The notes under the pieces are model-generated. The model ran no database searches. It was not told where the DNA came from and saw only the letters and a program-made list of their open reading frames with translations. A stretch of DNA of 64,000 nt from Aridibaculum aurantiacum (GTDB lineage Bacteria > Bacteroidota > Bacteroidia > Chitinophagales > Chitinophagaceae): assembly GCF_017355875.1 (NCBI RefSeq), contig NZ_JAFEWC010000004.1:138989-202988 (forward strand). The letters are read 5' to 3'. Positions 8,193-17,472 of the stretch are shown here, piece after piece (the first letter of the stretch is position 1; each line of letters starts with the position of its first letter). Made by a program: the position numbers and the translations under genes.

Positions 8193-9443
8193 ATGGCCAC
8201 TTATTTAATTTGTATCACCGTTATTGGTATGGCAGCATTGCTAATGGCATGGATGCCTGCTATTAGCCAGAAAACAAAAGTTTCTTATTCTATAGTATAC
8301 GTGGTCACAGGTATGATCCTCTACATGATCTTTACCAAATTGCCTGATCCTGATCCGCTGCTTCACGAGGATTTTACAGTACACCTTACTGAACTTATCG
8401 TCATCATTTCATTGATGGGTACCGGCTTAAAAATTGACGAACCCTTTGCCCCAATGACTTGGTCAGTACCTCTAAGGCTGGTAAGTATTACGATGGTTCT
8501 TTGTATAGCAGCTATGGCTGTTTTATGTAAATATGCATTAGGCATGGATTGGGCAAGCTCAATCTTAATTGGAGCATGCCTGGCGCCAACAGACCCGGTG
8601 CTTGCCAGCGATGTACAGGTAGGGCCGCCTATGGAAGGTGATAAAGGAAAAGTGCACTTTAGCCTGACAGCCGAAGCTGGTATGAACGACGGTACAGCAT
8701 TTCCTTTTACCTGGCTTGCAATAGCCGTGGCAATGCTGGCTGGTAATGAACAGCTTGATGTATGGCATTGGGTGTGGAAAGACCTTGTATACCGTGTAGT
8801 GGCAGGTGTTGCTATGGGCTTTATTATTGGTCGCATATTGGCATATTTTGTTTTCGACCTTCCCGAGCGAAAAAAGGCTATACAAATAAAGGATGGTTTT
8901 GTGGCTGTGTCTGCCACACTGTTAGTATATGGCTTTACTGAACTGGTGCATGGCTATGGCTTCATTGCGGTTTTTGTTACTGCTATTACGCTACGCAATT
9001 ACGAGATCAACCACAAGTACCACAAGAATCTGCACGACTTTACCGACCAGATAGAACGTATACTTATTGCAATAGTGCTCATCCTTTTTGGTGGTGCAAT
9101 TGTGTCCGGTTTACTAAATGCACTTACCTGGCCAATGATACTTTTGAGCCTGGCGTTCCTGCTAATTATAAGGCCTGCATTGGTGTGGCTTACTTTATAT
9201 GATATTCCTATCAACCGCAGAAAGAAATGGGCGATCGGCTTTTTAGGTATCCGCGGTATTGGCTCTTTCTTCTATTTATCATTTGCGCTTTTACAAGCTA
9301 AGTTCTCAGAGCCATCTGCTTTATGGTCCATTGTTGGATTTATCGTTCTCATCTCTATCATCATCCATGGTTTTACAGCAACCAGTTTACTGGAAAAACT
9401 TCCTACAAATAATCCACCTATAAAGGAGCAATTGAAGAGGTAA
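8193..9443 (+). CDS. Na+/H+ antiporter, CPA1 family
   Basis: The 416-residue protein is strongly hydrophobic with about 12 membrane segments. The diagnostic stretch LAPTDPVLASDVQVG (near residue 130) carries the TDP motif of CPA1 exchangers. It is followed by a GMNDGTAFPF segment that matches the ND ion-binding motif of this family. A late Arg-containing helix (GIRGIGSFFYLSFAL) is also typical. It exchanges Na+ (or K+/Li+) for protons across the inner membrane for pH and salt balance. No regulatory C-terminal domain is attached. It appears to be a single-gene unit. Confidence 0.9.
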   Translation: MATYLICITVIGMAALLMAWMPAISQKTKVSYSIVYVVTGMILYMIFTKLPDPDPLLHEDFTVHLTELIVIISLMGTGLKIDEPFAPMTWSVPLRLVSITMVLCIAAMAVLCKYALGMDWASSILIGACLAPTDPVLASDVQVGPPMEGDKGKVHFSLTAEAGMNDGTAFPFTWLAIAVAMLAGNEQLDVWHWVWKDLVYRVVAGVAMGFIIGRILAYFVFDLPERKKAIQIKDGFVAVSATLLVYGFTELVHGYGFIAVFVTAITLRNYEINHKYHKNLHDFTDQIERILIAIVLILFGGAIVSGLLNALTWPMILLSLAFLLIIRPALVWLTLYDIPINRRKKWAIGFLGIRGIGSFFYLSFALLQAKFSEPSALWSIVGFIVLISIIIHGFTATSLLEKLPTNNPPIKEQLKR

Positions 9444-9565
9444 ATTCCTTCTTAATCTTCGTCTAGATAAAAAGGTGGTTCATCCAGTAAAAAGGCACGT
9501 TCATCGTTTTCGATATATGAGATTACACATGCACTTTATATTTTTAAGTTCCTAAAAAATGATGC

Positions 9566-10666
9566 ATGAAAAAACTGTTTTTACTAACGCTCCTGTTTGC
9601 ACAACTAGCTAGTTACGCACAAACAACTTATAAAGGTTTACCTGTTATCCGTGCCAATTCTATGAAAGCTGATTACCGCTTCAACGACTGGTGGTCACGC
9701 GGCAGCTGGACCATAAGCCCTAATATATCACCGGACCCAATTGATTTTTTTGCAGGTAAAAATGATATTCAGTTTGCTTTTTACACAGATATTGATTCCA
9801 TTGCTTTTCCTGTAAACAGGGAAACAAAAAAGCAATTTTATGTACTTACTGCAAAAGGTGATTATGCACTAACAGAGGTAAGAAGCCTGCAATTAACCGG
9901 TATTGGATTTGATAATAAAGCAACATCAGAAGGATATAAATTCCAATATCAAACCAGCGCGAACAATAAATATTTACAAACCTTAAGAGAACAATACCAG
10001 CTAGACAAGGTGGTAGAAAATAAACAAACCGAAACAGAAAAAGCACTTGCCCTGCTGCATTGGGTACATAGCCAGTGGAAGCATGATGGTGACAATGAAC
10101 CAAAGAAAAGTGATGCTCTTTCCATTTTGGCTGAAGTAAAAGAAGGAAAGAATTTCAGGTGTGTTGAGTACGGGATAGTAGGAACAGCTGCAATGAATGC
10201 TATGGGTATGCCTGCGCGTGTACTGGCATTGAAAACAAAAGATGTAGAAACAACAGAATATGGTGCAGGTCATGTTTTGATGGAAGTTTTCTTAAAAGAA
10301 CATAATAAGTGGGTGCTGATGGATGGACAGTTTGATGTAATGCCGGTGCTGAATAATGTCCCGCTAAATGCAGTAGAGTTTCAGCATGCAATTGAAAATA
10401 ATTATGATGAACTGGAGTTGCGCAGCGGTGTTGGCACCAGGAAGCATAATTACGTAAGCTGGGTTTACCCATACTTATACTACTTCGATATTAAGTTTGA
10501 TAACCGCCAGCTTGTAGATGAGCAGCCTGTAAACTACAATGGTAAAAAAGGATTGATGCTGGTTCCTACTGGCGCAAAGCAACCAACCGTTTTTCAAAAG
10601 CAGTATCCTATAACTTATTGTGCATACACCAATTCTTTAGCTGATTTCTATGCTGCACCATTTTAG
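9566..10666 (+). CDS. Exported transglutaminase-like protein
   Basis: The 366-residue product has a signal peptide (MKKLFLLTLLFAQLASYAQ). A transglutaminase-like core follows around residues 155-260 with the Cys-His-Asp triad visible: NFRCVEYG (C199), GAGHVLMEV (H236) and WVLMDGQFD (D253). Such papain-like proteins can be proteases, peptidoglycan amidases or transferases, and the substrate cannot be inferred. The N-terminal 120 residues and the C-terminal 100 do not resemble a known domain to me. It should act in the periplasm or at the surface. A strong bidirectional terminator follows. Confidence 0.85.
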   Translation: MKKLFLLTLLFAQLASYAQTTYKGLPVIRANSMKADYRFNDWWSRGSWTISPNISPDPIDFFAGKNDIQFAFYTDIDSIAFPVNRETKKQFYVLTAKGDYALTEVRSLQLTGIGFDNKATSEGYKFQYQTSANNKYLQTLREQYQLDKVVENKQTETEKALALLHWVHSQWKHDGDNEPKKSDALSILAEVKEGKNFRCVEYGIVGTAAMNAMGMPARVLALKTKDVETTEYGAGHVLMEVFLKEHNKWVLMDGQFDVMPVLNNVPLNAVEFQHAIENNYDELELRSGVGTRKHNYVSWVYPYLYYFDIKFDNRQLVDEQPVNYNGKKGLMLVPTGAKQPTVFQKQYPITYCAYTNSLADFYAAPF

Positions 10667-10696
10667 CGCATATCGCTTGTAGTTGGTTGCAAATTA

Positions 10697-10747
10697 AAAG
10701 GAGCGTAAACAAGAGGAAATGATCTCTTATTTACGCTCCTATTTTTA
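10697..10747. terminator. Bidirectional intrinsic terminator
   Basis: A 10-bp perfect stem (AGGAGCGTAA / TTACGCTCCT) with A-rich left and T-rich right flanks sits between the convergent transglutaminase-like and 5'-nucleotidase genes. It can serve both. Confidence 0.85.
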
Positions 10748-10759
10748 TTGTATAAATTA

Positions 10760-12295
10760 TTACTGCTTTTGCAGGTAACGAACAATAGCCAATCGAATAT
10801 CAGAAAGTGAATTAGAAGTAGAGGTTTCAGCAGGATATACTTTTACTATATCCTTATTCTTTTCATTTAAAAAATCCATATTGGCTTCTTTACCTGTAAG
10901 CAGGAAATCGCTAATTGCTACTCTATAAGTTTTATTTGGATCTATAGATGCATTGTTGATCATCCACGTGCCATTGTTATAAGTAACAAATTCGCTGTGC
11001 AGCAAATAACCACCAATACCTGTATTCTTTCTTCCTGTTTCTAACGTTTGAATAAGCAGGTTTCCTTTCATATCTACCTCACGTATGCCGCCACCAAAAG
11101 GCATACTGCGGATGATATCATATTGTGTCACAGGTACCGGCAGTATATCATCTACACGAATGGATCCTGAATTCACAATGGCTACATCTGCCTGCGGTGC
11201 AGCTTCATGCATTGCCTTTACAATAAGGCGGGTGAGGTTAGTTGGTTGTTTACGTAAAAATTCTTCACGTCCATCCAGAGGCTCACCACTCTTCATTACC
11301 ACTGCACGTGCATCAAAACCTAAAGAGCTATAGTTCTTTTCAGCAATGTCTGTCCACTTGTTTACAACAATATTAGTCAGGCTATCGAATCCAATGGTCT
11401 CATCTATATACCGCAGTTGTGGCGTTACGGTTACTTTCCCATTCTTCCGGTTGATGAGCAGTTTATTTACATAAGCTGATTTGGCATTTGCATGCGCTTT
11501 TGTAATGTACACTTTACCTTCTTTTACAAAACGCATATTGTGCTCGTGTCCGCCCATGATAAGTGCAAGACCCGGAATTTCTTTAGCCAGCTTTTGGTCG
11601 TCCTCTACCAGCAAATGTGTAAGTGCTACCACTGCATCTACAGAATCTTTAATGCGGTTATACAAGGTTTTGGCTGTTGTCATCACGTCTGTATAGCTTA
11701 CATAATCAGCACGGTTAAAAGGCAGTGTCAAACCAATGAAACCGATCTTAGCTGTAGTACCATCAGCATCTTTTACATGCATAATATGTGTTTCAGGAAA
11801 AGCTGGTCCACCAGAAGTTCTTCTAAAAGGCTGCACCTGTCCATTGGTTTTATGAAAGGTGTTGGAAGCGATCCACATGAAGCCTGATTCATTTATTCTA
11901 TCCTGCAATTCGTTTTCCGTGATATCAAATTCATGGTTGCCAAACACCGCATAATCCATTCCTGCAACATTCATCGCTTCTACCATTTGTTTACCACGAA
12001 TTCTCTTGCCCTGGTACTGCAGGCTGTTGTAAACAGAAGGGCTCAAAAAATCACCGGCCATCACCAGGAAGGTGTTTGGGTTTTGTTGCTTGTATTCTTT
12101 TTTCAAAGCAGCTACCCGCGCCATTCCACCTTCTTTACCTGCAGCTAATGGTTGTATCTCGTACACATCGTTTACCTGTACAAATACTACTTCTATTTTT
12201 CCATCATCATTGGCGTTAGAAGGAACGTAGCCTGTAGTTTTACAAGAAGCCACAGCAAGGAAACATGCAGCTATTAACCAATTCTGTCTTTTCAT
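10760..12295 (-). CDS. Bifunctional metallophosphatase / 5'-nucleotidase lipoprotein
   Basis: The 511-residue product begins MKRQNWLIAACFLAVASC, a lipoprotein signal with the lipobox Cys at residue 18. An ATG two codons upstream is equally possible. The N-terminal metallophosphatase has its five blocks: VFVQVNDVYE (a variant of the usual D-x-H, with Asn-Asp), VMAGDFLSPS, FGNHEFDI, ALTHLLVEDD and GGHEHN. The C-terminal half (about 330-510) is the 5'-nucleotidase substrate domain, with NSGSIRVDDI and a late FLLTGKEANMDF. It should hydrolyse nucleotides or related phosphoesters outside the inner membrane. The weak first metal motif is worth noting. It is a single-gene unit. Confidence 0.88.
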   Translation of the reverse strand: MKRQNWLIAACFLAVASCKTTGYVPSNANDDGKIEVVFVQVNDVYEIQPLAAGKEGGMARVAALKKEYKQQNPNTFLVMAGDFLSPSVYNSLQYQGKRIRGKQMVEAMNVAGMDYAVFGNHEFDITENELQDRINESGFMWIASNTFHKTNGQVQPFRRTSGGPAFPETHIMHVKDADGTTAKIGFIGLTLPFNRADYVSYTDVMTTAKTLYNRIKDSVDAVVALTHLLVEDDQKLAKEIPGLALIMGGHEHNMRFVKEGKVYITKAHANAKSAYVNKLLINRKNGKVTVTPQLRYIDETIGFDSLTNIVVNKWTDIAEKNYSSLGFDARAVVMKSGEPLDGREEFLRKQPTNLTRLIVKAMHEAAPQADVAIVNSGSIRVDDILPVPVTQYDIIRSMPFGGGIREVDMKGNLLIQTLETGRKNTGIGGYLLHSEFVTYNNGTWMINNASIDPNKTYRVAISDFLLTGKEANMDFLNEKNKDIVKVYPAETSTSNSLSDIRLAIVRYLQKQ

Positions 12296-12568
12296 GAACA
12301 TGTATTTTTTAAAAATGCAAGTTAGCAGTTGTAGGAAAATGAAATCTTGATTGTAAGCAATAGTAAACAGATATTGCCGGGGAGTTAGATCATTTTTTTG
12401 TGAACGAGCAAGTATTTGAAAATGCTATCATTCAGAAATGATCGATCTATGGCTGGTTAATCATTTACATGTTATAGGCAACCTAGTATTCCCATATGCC
12501 AGGTTTTGTAAGCGGTGCATAAAATAGGCAAGCACAACATTCGCTCCTCTATCTTTATCAAAAAAGTT

Positions 12569-13216
12569 TTGGACCTACACGAAATATACCAACAGTTTGT
12601 ACTAGGCTTGTTAGCCACCACATGGTATGAAGCATTAGCAGTAGTGGCTGGCATTACCAGTGTTTGGTTTTCTAAAAAGGAGAACATCCTGGTATATCCT
12701 GTTGGGCTGGTAAATACAATTTTATACGTCTACCTAAGTATAGATGCGCAGCTGTTTGGTGAAGCAACAGTGAATTTATACTACACCATCATGAGCATTT
12801 ATGGCTGGTTGTTGTGGAGCAAAAAAGACCGGCAGCATCATCCTGTTTTACATGTTACGCATGCTACGGCTAAGGAGTGGTTACATCACCTGCTGTTCTT
12901 TGCCGCTTTTTATATAGCTATTTATGCTGCGCTGGTATATGTACAAAAAGCATTTTGGCCTGGAGCCATTCCATGGGCCGATGCACTAGCCAGTGCCACT
13001 GCATTCACTGGTATGTGGCTCATGGCAAAGAAAAAAGTGGAAAGCTGGATCTGGTGGATACTTACTAACATCGCTTCTATCCCTTTGTATTTTGTAAAAG
13101 GCTTCGTCTTTACCAGTGTGTATTATTTCATATTGTTGTTGCTTGCCTTTGCTGGGCTTGCAGAATGGAATAAAAGAGCTAAAGCAACTAAAAGAGAAGC
13201 ACTGGTAACAGCATGA
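12569..13216 (+). CDS. pnuC: Nicotinamide riboside transporter PnuC
   Basis: The protein has the PnuC fold: about seven hydrophobic segments and the family signature SVWFSKKENILVYPVGLVNT near the start, followed by the substrate-site pattern SIYGWLLW. A longer frame begins at an ATG 18 codons upstream, but the extension (HKIGKHNIRSS) is unlike PnuC. The TTG codon that gives MDLHEIYQQFVLGLLATTWY matches how this family normally starts, so it is preferred. The product takes up nicotinamide riboside across the inner membrane. Its stop overlaps the start of the downstream NadR-like kinase by 4 nt (ATGA), so the pair is translationally coupled. Confidence 0.88.
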   Translation: MDLHEIYQQFVLGLLATTWYEALAVVAGITSVWFSKKENILVYPVGLVNTILYVYLSIDAQLFGEATVNLYYTIMSIYGWLLWSKKDRQHHPVLHVTHATAKEWLHHLLFFAAFYIAIYAALVYVQKAFWPGAIPWADALASATAFTGMWLMAKKKVESWIWWILTNIASIPLYFVKGFVFTSVYYFILLLLAFAGLAEWNKRAKATKREALVTA

Positions 13217-13791
13217 AACAACAAGAAAAAAAAGTAGTGATCATAGGGCCTGAGAGTACAGGTAAAAGCACTTTGTGTGAAGCACTTGCCAACCATTACC
13301 AAACTACATGGTGTGCTGAATATGCACGTGAATATTTACTCGAACATGGTGCGGATTACACGTATGAAGACCTGGTGGTAATTGCAAAAGGACAACTATC
13401 GCTTGAAGCAACCACTATTGATCAAGCAGCGGATTTATGGCAACAACAGCCGGTAAAAAGTACACCGGTGCCGCTGGTGTTTGTTGATACAGATATGTAC
13501 GTGATGAAAGTATGGAGTGAGTTTGTTTTTGGTAAGGTGGATCCATTCATCCTGCAAAAAATAGATGAACAACATACTGACCTGTACCTGCTGTGCAATA
13601 TTGACCTTCCATGGGTGCAAGATGAACTGCGCGAATACCCCGACCTGGAAAGAAGGCAACAGCTGTTTGACATATATAAAAAGATAATGGAGAACCAGGA
13701 TGTGCAATGGGTGCTGGTAGAGGGCCCTCACGAGCAACGCATAGCAACGGCAATCGCTGCTGTTGATTTATTTCTTAGCAGCCTTACCTGA
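13213..13791 (+). CDS. NadR-like ribosylnicotinamide kinase (AAA-type ATPase)
   Basis: The 192-residue protein has a Walker A loop GPESTGKST at residues 12-20, then CAEYAREYL and a VFVDTDMYVMKVWSEFVFG Walker-B-like strand, as in the C-terminal kinase domain of NadR. The N-terminal adenylyltransferase and the HTH of full NadR are absent. It probably phosphorylates nicotinamide riboside to NMN after uptake by PnuC, trapping it in the cell. The coupling with pnuC supports this. Some homologues are annotated only as ATP-binding proteins. The last 24 nt overlap the convergent mtgA gene. Confidence 0.82.
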   Translation: MKQQEKKVVIIGPESTGKSTLCEALANHYQTTWCAEYAREYLLEHGADYTYEDLVVIAKGQLSLEATTIDQAADLWQQQPVKSTPVPLVFVDTDMYVMKVWSEFVFGKVDPFILQKIDEQHTDLYLLCNIDLPWVQDELREYPDLERRQQLFDIYKKIMENQDVQWVLVEGPHEQRIATAIAAVDLFLSSLT

Positions 13792-14502
13792 GTGTACTAG
13801 CTTCTGCACATCAGGATCTACTTCTATATTCCGCATCTGTTGTAGTACACGCGGATAGCGCCAGCTAACCCACCTGCTCATAGGAACTACTGTATATCTC
13901 TTAGGGCTTGGTAAACAGGCTATCACCATGGCAGCTTCCTGCCTGCTCATGTGTATAGCTGGTTTTTTAAAATAAGCTTGGGAAGCTGCTTCTATACCAA
14001 AAATCCCAGGACCCATTTCAGCTATATTTAGATATACCTCCAGTATCCGCTCCTTTCCCCAGATCCATTCTATCATCTTAGTATAATACAGCTCAGGCAC
14101 CTTGCGTATATACCTGCCTATACCGCTGCCTTGCCATAAGAAAACATTTTTTGCAACCTGCTGGCTGATAGTACTGGCACCGGCACCACGCACCTTTTTG
14201 CTTTTTCCCGGCTTTGCCTGCATGCTTTTCTCCAGCGACCTCCAGTCGAAGCCACCATGATCAGCAAATAGTTGGTCTTCGCTGGCCATAGCGGCAAGCT
14301 TTGGTGCCGGTGAAATTTCACTGTAGGAAACATAATCGCGCTTGAGGCCATAGCCTCCAAACAGGCTGCCGAGTTGTGTAAGCGTTACAGGAGGCATTAT
14401 CCATTTGCAAATGACTAGGTAGATATTAGATAACAGGAAGGCCCAAAGCAGTATCCTGAATACCCGCCGAAATAGTTTACCGAATAGATCTTTTACCGTC
14501 AT
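13768..14502 (-). CDS. mtgA: Monofunctional peptidoglycan glycosyltransferase MtgA
   Basis: The 244-residue protein starting at MTVKDLFGKLFRRVF has an N-terminal transmembrane helix (about 15-35) and a GT51 domain. Visible family motifs are ASEDQLFADHGGFDW with the catalytic Glu, GASTISQQVAKN, the lipid-II-side ERILEVYLN with the second Glu, and GIFGIEAASQAYF. It polymerises lipid II glycan strands in the periplasm and has no transpeptidase domain. An ATG nine codons upstream would put CRIFYC before the membrane anchor and is less likely. It converges with and overlaps the NadR-like gene by 24 nt. Confidence 0.93.
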   Translation of the reverse strand: MTVKDLFGKLFRRVFRILLWAFLLSNIYLVICKWIMPPVTLTQLGSLFGGYGLKRDYVSYSEISPAPKLAAMASEDQLFADHGGFDWRSLEKSMQAKPGKSKKVRGAGASTISQQVAKNVFLWQGSGIGRYIRKVPELYYTKMIEWIWGKERILEVYLNIAEMGPGIFGIEAASQAYFKKPAIHMSRQEAAMVIACLPSPKRYTVVPMSRWVSWRYPRVLQQMRNIEVDPDVQKLVHSGKAAKK

Positions 14503-14537
14503 GCAATAGAATATGCGGCAAGATAGCAAGCCCAGCT

Positions 14538-15089
14538 TTATGGCGTACCCAGTGGGATGTAATGAGTAGAATATTTTTTACCAACCATGTAAAAATCTTT
14601 GCGCAACTTATTGATGGTAATGCCTGCTGCCAGCGCTCCTGCTGCAGGTAAAATATTGCGTAGATTATCTTGAGCAAAGGGTGAATAATTAATGTAAAGA
14701 GAATTTACAAGATTAACAGCCAGGAAACCGCCACCACCCAATACCAGCAGATTACCTACAGATAAGGTGTTGAACTTTCGTGGCTTTGGTATGCCTGCAA
14801 TCTCCTTGAAATGTATTGAACGCAAAACCGTAGCTACGGTATCCATGCGTGTTACTCCCAACTGCGTAGGCACCTGCCTCACCACCAACTCACGAAAAAA
14901 GATACTGTCACTTTTTATATTTGTTATCTGAGTTGCTACATATTCACCACTTGAAGTAATGAACGTGGCTACAGATCCTTTGAAGAAGGTTTTTAAGGTG
15001 CGCTGGTTCTTTTTAAAAACAACAATATCACCTTGCGCCTTTGCCTGCACAACAGAGAAAAGAGATAATATAAACAACAGGTTTCGCAT
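14538..15089 (-). CDS. Hypothetical exported protein
   Basis: The 183-residue product carries a signal peptide (MRNLLFILSLFSVVQAKAQ). After it comes a beta-rich region (GDIVVFKKNQRTLKTFFKGS, then ITNIKSDSIFFREL) resembling small domains in Bacteroidota exported proteins. Residues 110-155 contain two hydrophobic stretches (LLVLGGGGFLAVNLVN and LPAAGALAAGITI), so it may be anchored in a membrane. No family is recognised. It lies 35 nt upstream of mtgA on the same strand and is probably co-transcribed with it, which suggests an envelope role. Confidence 0.75.
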   Translation of the reverse strand: MRNLLFILSLFSVVQAKAQGDIVVFKKNQRTLKTFFKGSVATFITSSGEYVATQITNIKSDSIFFRELVVRQVPTQLGVTRMDTVATVLRSIHFKEIAGIPKPRKFNTLSVGNLLVLGGGGFLAVNLVNSLYINYSPFAQDNLRNILPAAGALAAGITINKLRKDFYMVGKKYSTHYIPLGTP

Positions 15090-15198
15090 GGTTCAGTCTA
15101 GTGAGATTGATAAAAAATTCATTCCTTAAACCTGTTCGTCCATTGGCAATGAAGCTTATAAATGTGAAACAACAGTCGGTGGTTGTTCCTGCAAAAGA

Positions 15199-15834
15199 TT
15201 ATTCTATTCTATCTCCATATGCCAGTATGCCCCATGTAAGAGCAACGCCAAAACCAATTAAGATCAACCCGCTAATGCGGTTGATGATATGGATATTATG
15301 AGGTGTAAGTTTTTGCCTGATGCGGCCGGCAAGCAACACCTTAGCTATATCGAAAGCAGCCACTACTACCAGGCAAGTTGCATATACTACCAAGCGGTAG
15401 TTAAAAGATTGAACCAACAATGAGGTGGAGGTAAGCAGCCAAAATCCGATAACACTGGGGTTTAGTGTGTTCATAAAATAACCCGCCAAAAAGATCTTGA
15501 TGTAATCGTGCGTGCTGATCTGGATCACCTGCATGCCGCTTTCGTTCACAGCTATTTTTTTAAAGAAAGTAACATAAATGCCAAGAGCAATCAGCAGTGC
15601 ACTTCCTCCCAATCCTATAGCTAATTTGTAATCAAGCAGGCTACCAAATAGTTCGGTAAATAGGTTACTGGCTATCACCAATGTTATATCGCTGGCCGAA
15701 ACTCCTATGATAAATGCAAAACCACCTTTCAACCCGTTGTTGATGCTTTGCTTGAGAATAGAAAAAATTACAGGACCAACTGAAATACTCAGCATTAACC
15801 CTAAGGCCAATCCCTTTAGTAGTGCAGCAATCAT
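15199..15834 (-). CDS. LysE-family amino-acid/metabolite exporter
   Basis: The 211-residue protein has six hydrophobic helices and the LysE/RhtB signature near the start: GLMLSISVGPVIFSILKQSI, then GGFAFIIGVSASDI. A second conserved stretch is GYFMNTLNPSVIGFWL. The family exports amino acids such as lysine or threonine/homoserine; the substrate is not inferable here. It starts 9 nt after the stop of the GH3-like gene on the same strand, so the two are likely one transcript. Confidence 0.88.
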   Translation of the reverse strand: MIAALLKGLALGLMLSISVGPVIFSILKQSINNGLKGGFAFIIGVSASDITLVIASNLFTELFGSLLDYKLAIGLGGSALLIALGIYVTFFKKIAVNESGMQVIQISTHDYIKIFLAGYFMNTLNPSVIGFWLLTSTSLLVQSFNYRLVVYATCLVVVAAFDIAKVLLAGRIRQKLTPHNIHIINRISGLILIGFGVALTWGILAYGDRIE

Positions 15835-15843
15835 TCGTTCGTT

Positions 15844-17379
15844 TTACTTATTTATTACCAGCTCACCTTTCAGAAACTTCTGCCAATCTTCCAGCATCCT
15901 GCCCTTCAGTACACGTGGAAATTTATGCTGGCCTCCCACTTTACCTTTCAGCCTCATAAATTCCATGAAGTCATCCTCGGTAAGTACATCAAGAAAAACT
16001 TCCTTTAATGCACTTGTTCTTTCTACAGCATAATCGTCGTTCAGCTCTTTTAGCTTCTCATCTATTTTTACGCGCAACAGTTCTTTATCTACATTATCGT
16101 TGGTAGCTACATACCAGTGATGCGCAAAGAAATTACCATGCGGTACACCAGCCACAGTAAATTCAGGTATGCTTACATTCAGCTCTTCGCTCACCAATTG
16201 AACAGCACGGTTCATATTATCTACACTCAGGTGTTCGCCTACCAGGCTAAGGAAGTGCTTGGTGCGGCCTGTGATAATGATCTCGGCTCGTTCTTTATCA
16301 GTAAAACGTACAGTATCGCCTATAAGGTAGCGCCACGTACCTGCCGGTGTAGAAAGTAGCAAAGCATAATCTTTTCCTTCCTCCACCTGGTGCAGCATCA
16401 GCACTTCAGGATTTTCTACCACGTTGCCATCTGCATCAAAGTTCTTTTCATCAAAAGGAATAAACTCGTGGAAGATGTGAACAGAGGTAACCAGCCTCAT
16501 GCCTTTAGCATATTGCCTGTCCTGGTAAGCAATAAAACCTTCGCTGGCTAAATAAGTTTCTATGTAAATGAGTGGCTTGGCCAGTAGTTTTTCAAAACCT
16601 TTTTTATAAGGCTCAAACGCCACACCGCCATGTACAAAAAATGCCAGGTTAGGCCAGATGTCGTGAATGGTCTTCAGGTTATACCGCTGTATCACCTTCT
16701 CCACCAATAGTTGTATCCATGCAGGTACACCTACTATAAAACCAATATCCCAATCAGGAGCTTTTTCTACTATCTCATCAATCTTCTTATCCCAATCTTT
16801 TGTTTTGGCTATTCGTTTCCCTGGTTTGTAAAATGGCTGAAACCAGAACGGCGCTTTTTTTTGTGTAATACCACTGAGGTCGCCGGCGTAGTAGCCTTCC
16901 TTCTTTTGAAGATCGGTGCTACCGCCAATGGTAAGCCAACCTTTTCCGATGGATTTTACAGGAAGATCCTGGTAATACCGCAGCGTAAAAAGCTGCTTGA
17001 TCATTACCATCTTATTGCCTCGCAGCAAATCGTTGGTAACGGGAATATATTTACTGGCTGCTTCACTGGTGCCACTACTAAGCGCGTAATATTTTATTTT
17101 ACCAGGCCAGCAGATGTTGGGTTTATTTTCCAGGGTCTTGTACCACCACTCCTTGTATATCTTGTTGTAATCATATACGGGGACCAGTTGCTGAAAAAGC
17201 TTTCCCGGCTGCTTACTCATTAATATCTCGTCAAACTGGTACTTCTGGCCAAACTCCGTAAAACGGGCCTTTCGCAACAGCTTCTTCAACACCTTCTGTT
17301 GCTGCTTCTGTATATTCTTTTCGCGGAGCCGTAATACTTTGGCAATAGAGGATGGTAATTTGATATCAAAAATGGCCAT
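15844..17379 (-). CDS. GH3-like acyl-adenylating enzyme
   Basis: The 511-residue protein belongs to the GH3 auxin-responsive promoter family of the ANL adenylate-forming superfamily. Visible landmarks are YYALSSGTSEAASKYIPVT (the nucleotide-binding SSGTS loop), YLASEGFIAYQ, the TWRYLIGDTVRFT motif and GRTKHFLSLVGEHLS. Plant GH3 enzymes join amino acids to acyl hormones; the bacterial substrates are unknown. No signal peptide, so cytoplasmic. It is followed within 9 nt by a LysE-type exporter, which might export an amino-acid conjugate or precursor; this link is only an inference. The GT2 gene upstream on the same strand is 93 nt away. Confidence 0.88.
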   Translation of the reverse strand: MAIFDIKLPSSIAKVLRLREKNIQKQQQKVLKKLLRKARFTEFGQKYQFDEILMSKQPGKLFQQLVPVYDYNKIYKEWWYKTLENKPNICWPGKIKYYALSSGTSEAASKYIPVTNDLLRGNKMVMIKQLFTLRYYQDLPVKSIGKGWLTIGGSTDLQKKEGYYAGDLSGITQKKAPFWFQPFYKPGKRIAKTKDWDKKIDEIVEKAPDWDIGFIVGVPAWIQLLVEKVIQRYNLKTIHDIWPNLAFFVHGGVAFEPYKKGFEKLLAKPLIYIETYLASEGFIAYQDRQYAKGMRLVTSVHIFHEFIPFDEKNFDADGNVVENPEVLMLHQVEEGKDYALLLSTPAGTWRYLIGDTVRFTDKERAEIIITGRTKHFLSLVGEHLSVDNMNRAVQLVSEELNVSIPEFTVAGVPHGNFFAHHWYVATNDNVDKELLRVKIDEKLKELNDDYAVERTSALKEVFLDVLTEDDFMEFMRLKGKVGGQHKFPRVLKGRMLEDWQKFLKGELVINK

Positions 17380-17472
17380 TAAGCAACTTTAGATTAAGAA
17401 AAGGTTACGAAACTACATTAAAATGCAGCATTATGGTGGTTTACCTACAAAACCATACCTCCGCTGCTATAG

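Noticed and set aside
8363-8917. 184-codon minus-strand frame inside the Na+/H+ antiporter gene
   Set aside because: It lies entirely antisense to a well-supported membrane protein gene and has an Ala/Thr/Ser/Ile-rich, non-protein-like pattern.
16711-17223. 170-codon plus-strand frame inside the GH3 gene
   Set aside because: Antisense to a well-supported gene; the Phe/Tyr/Leu-rich composition is typical of a mirror frame.
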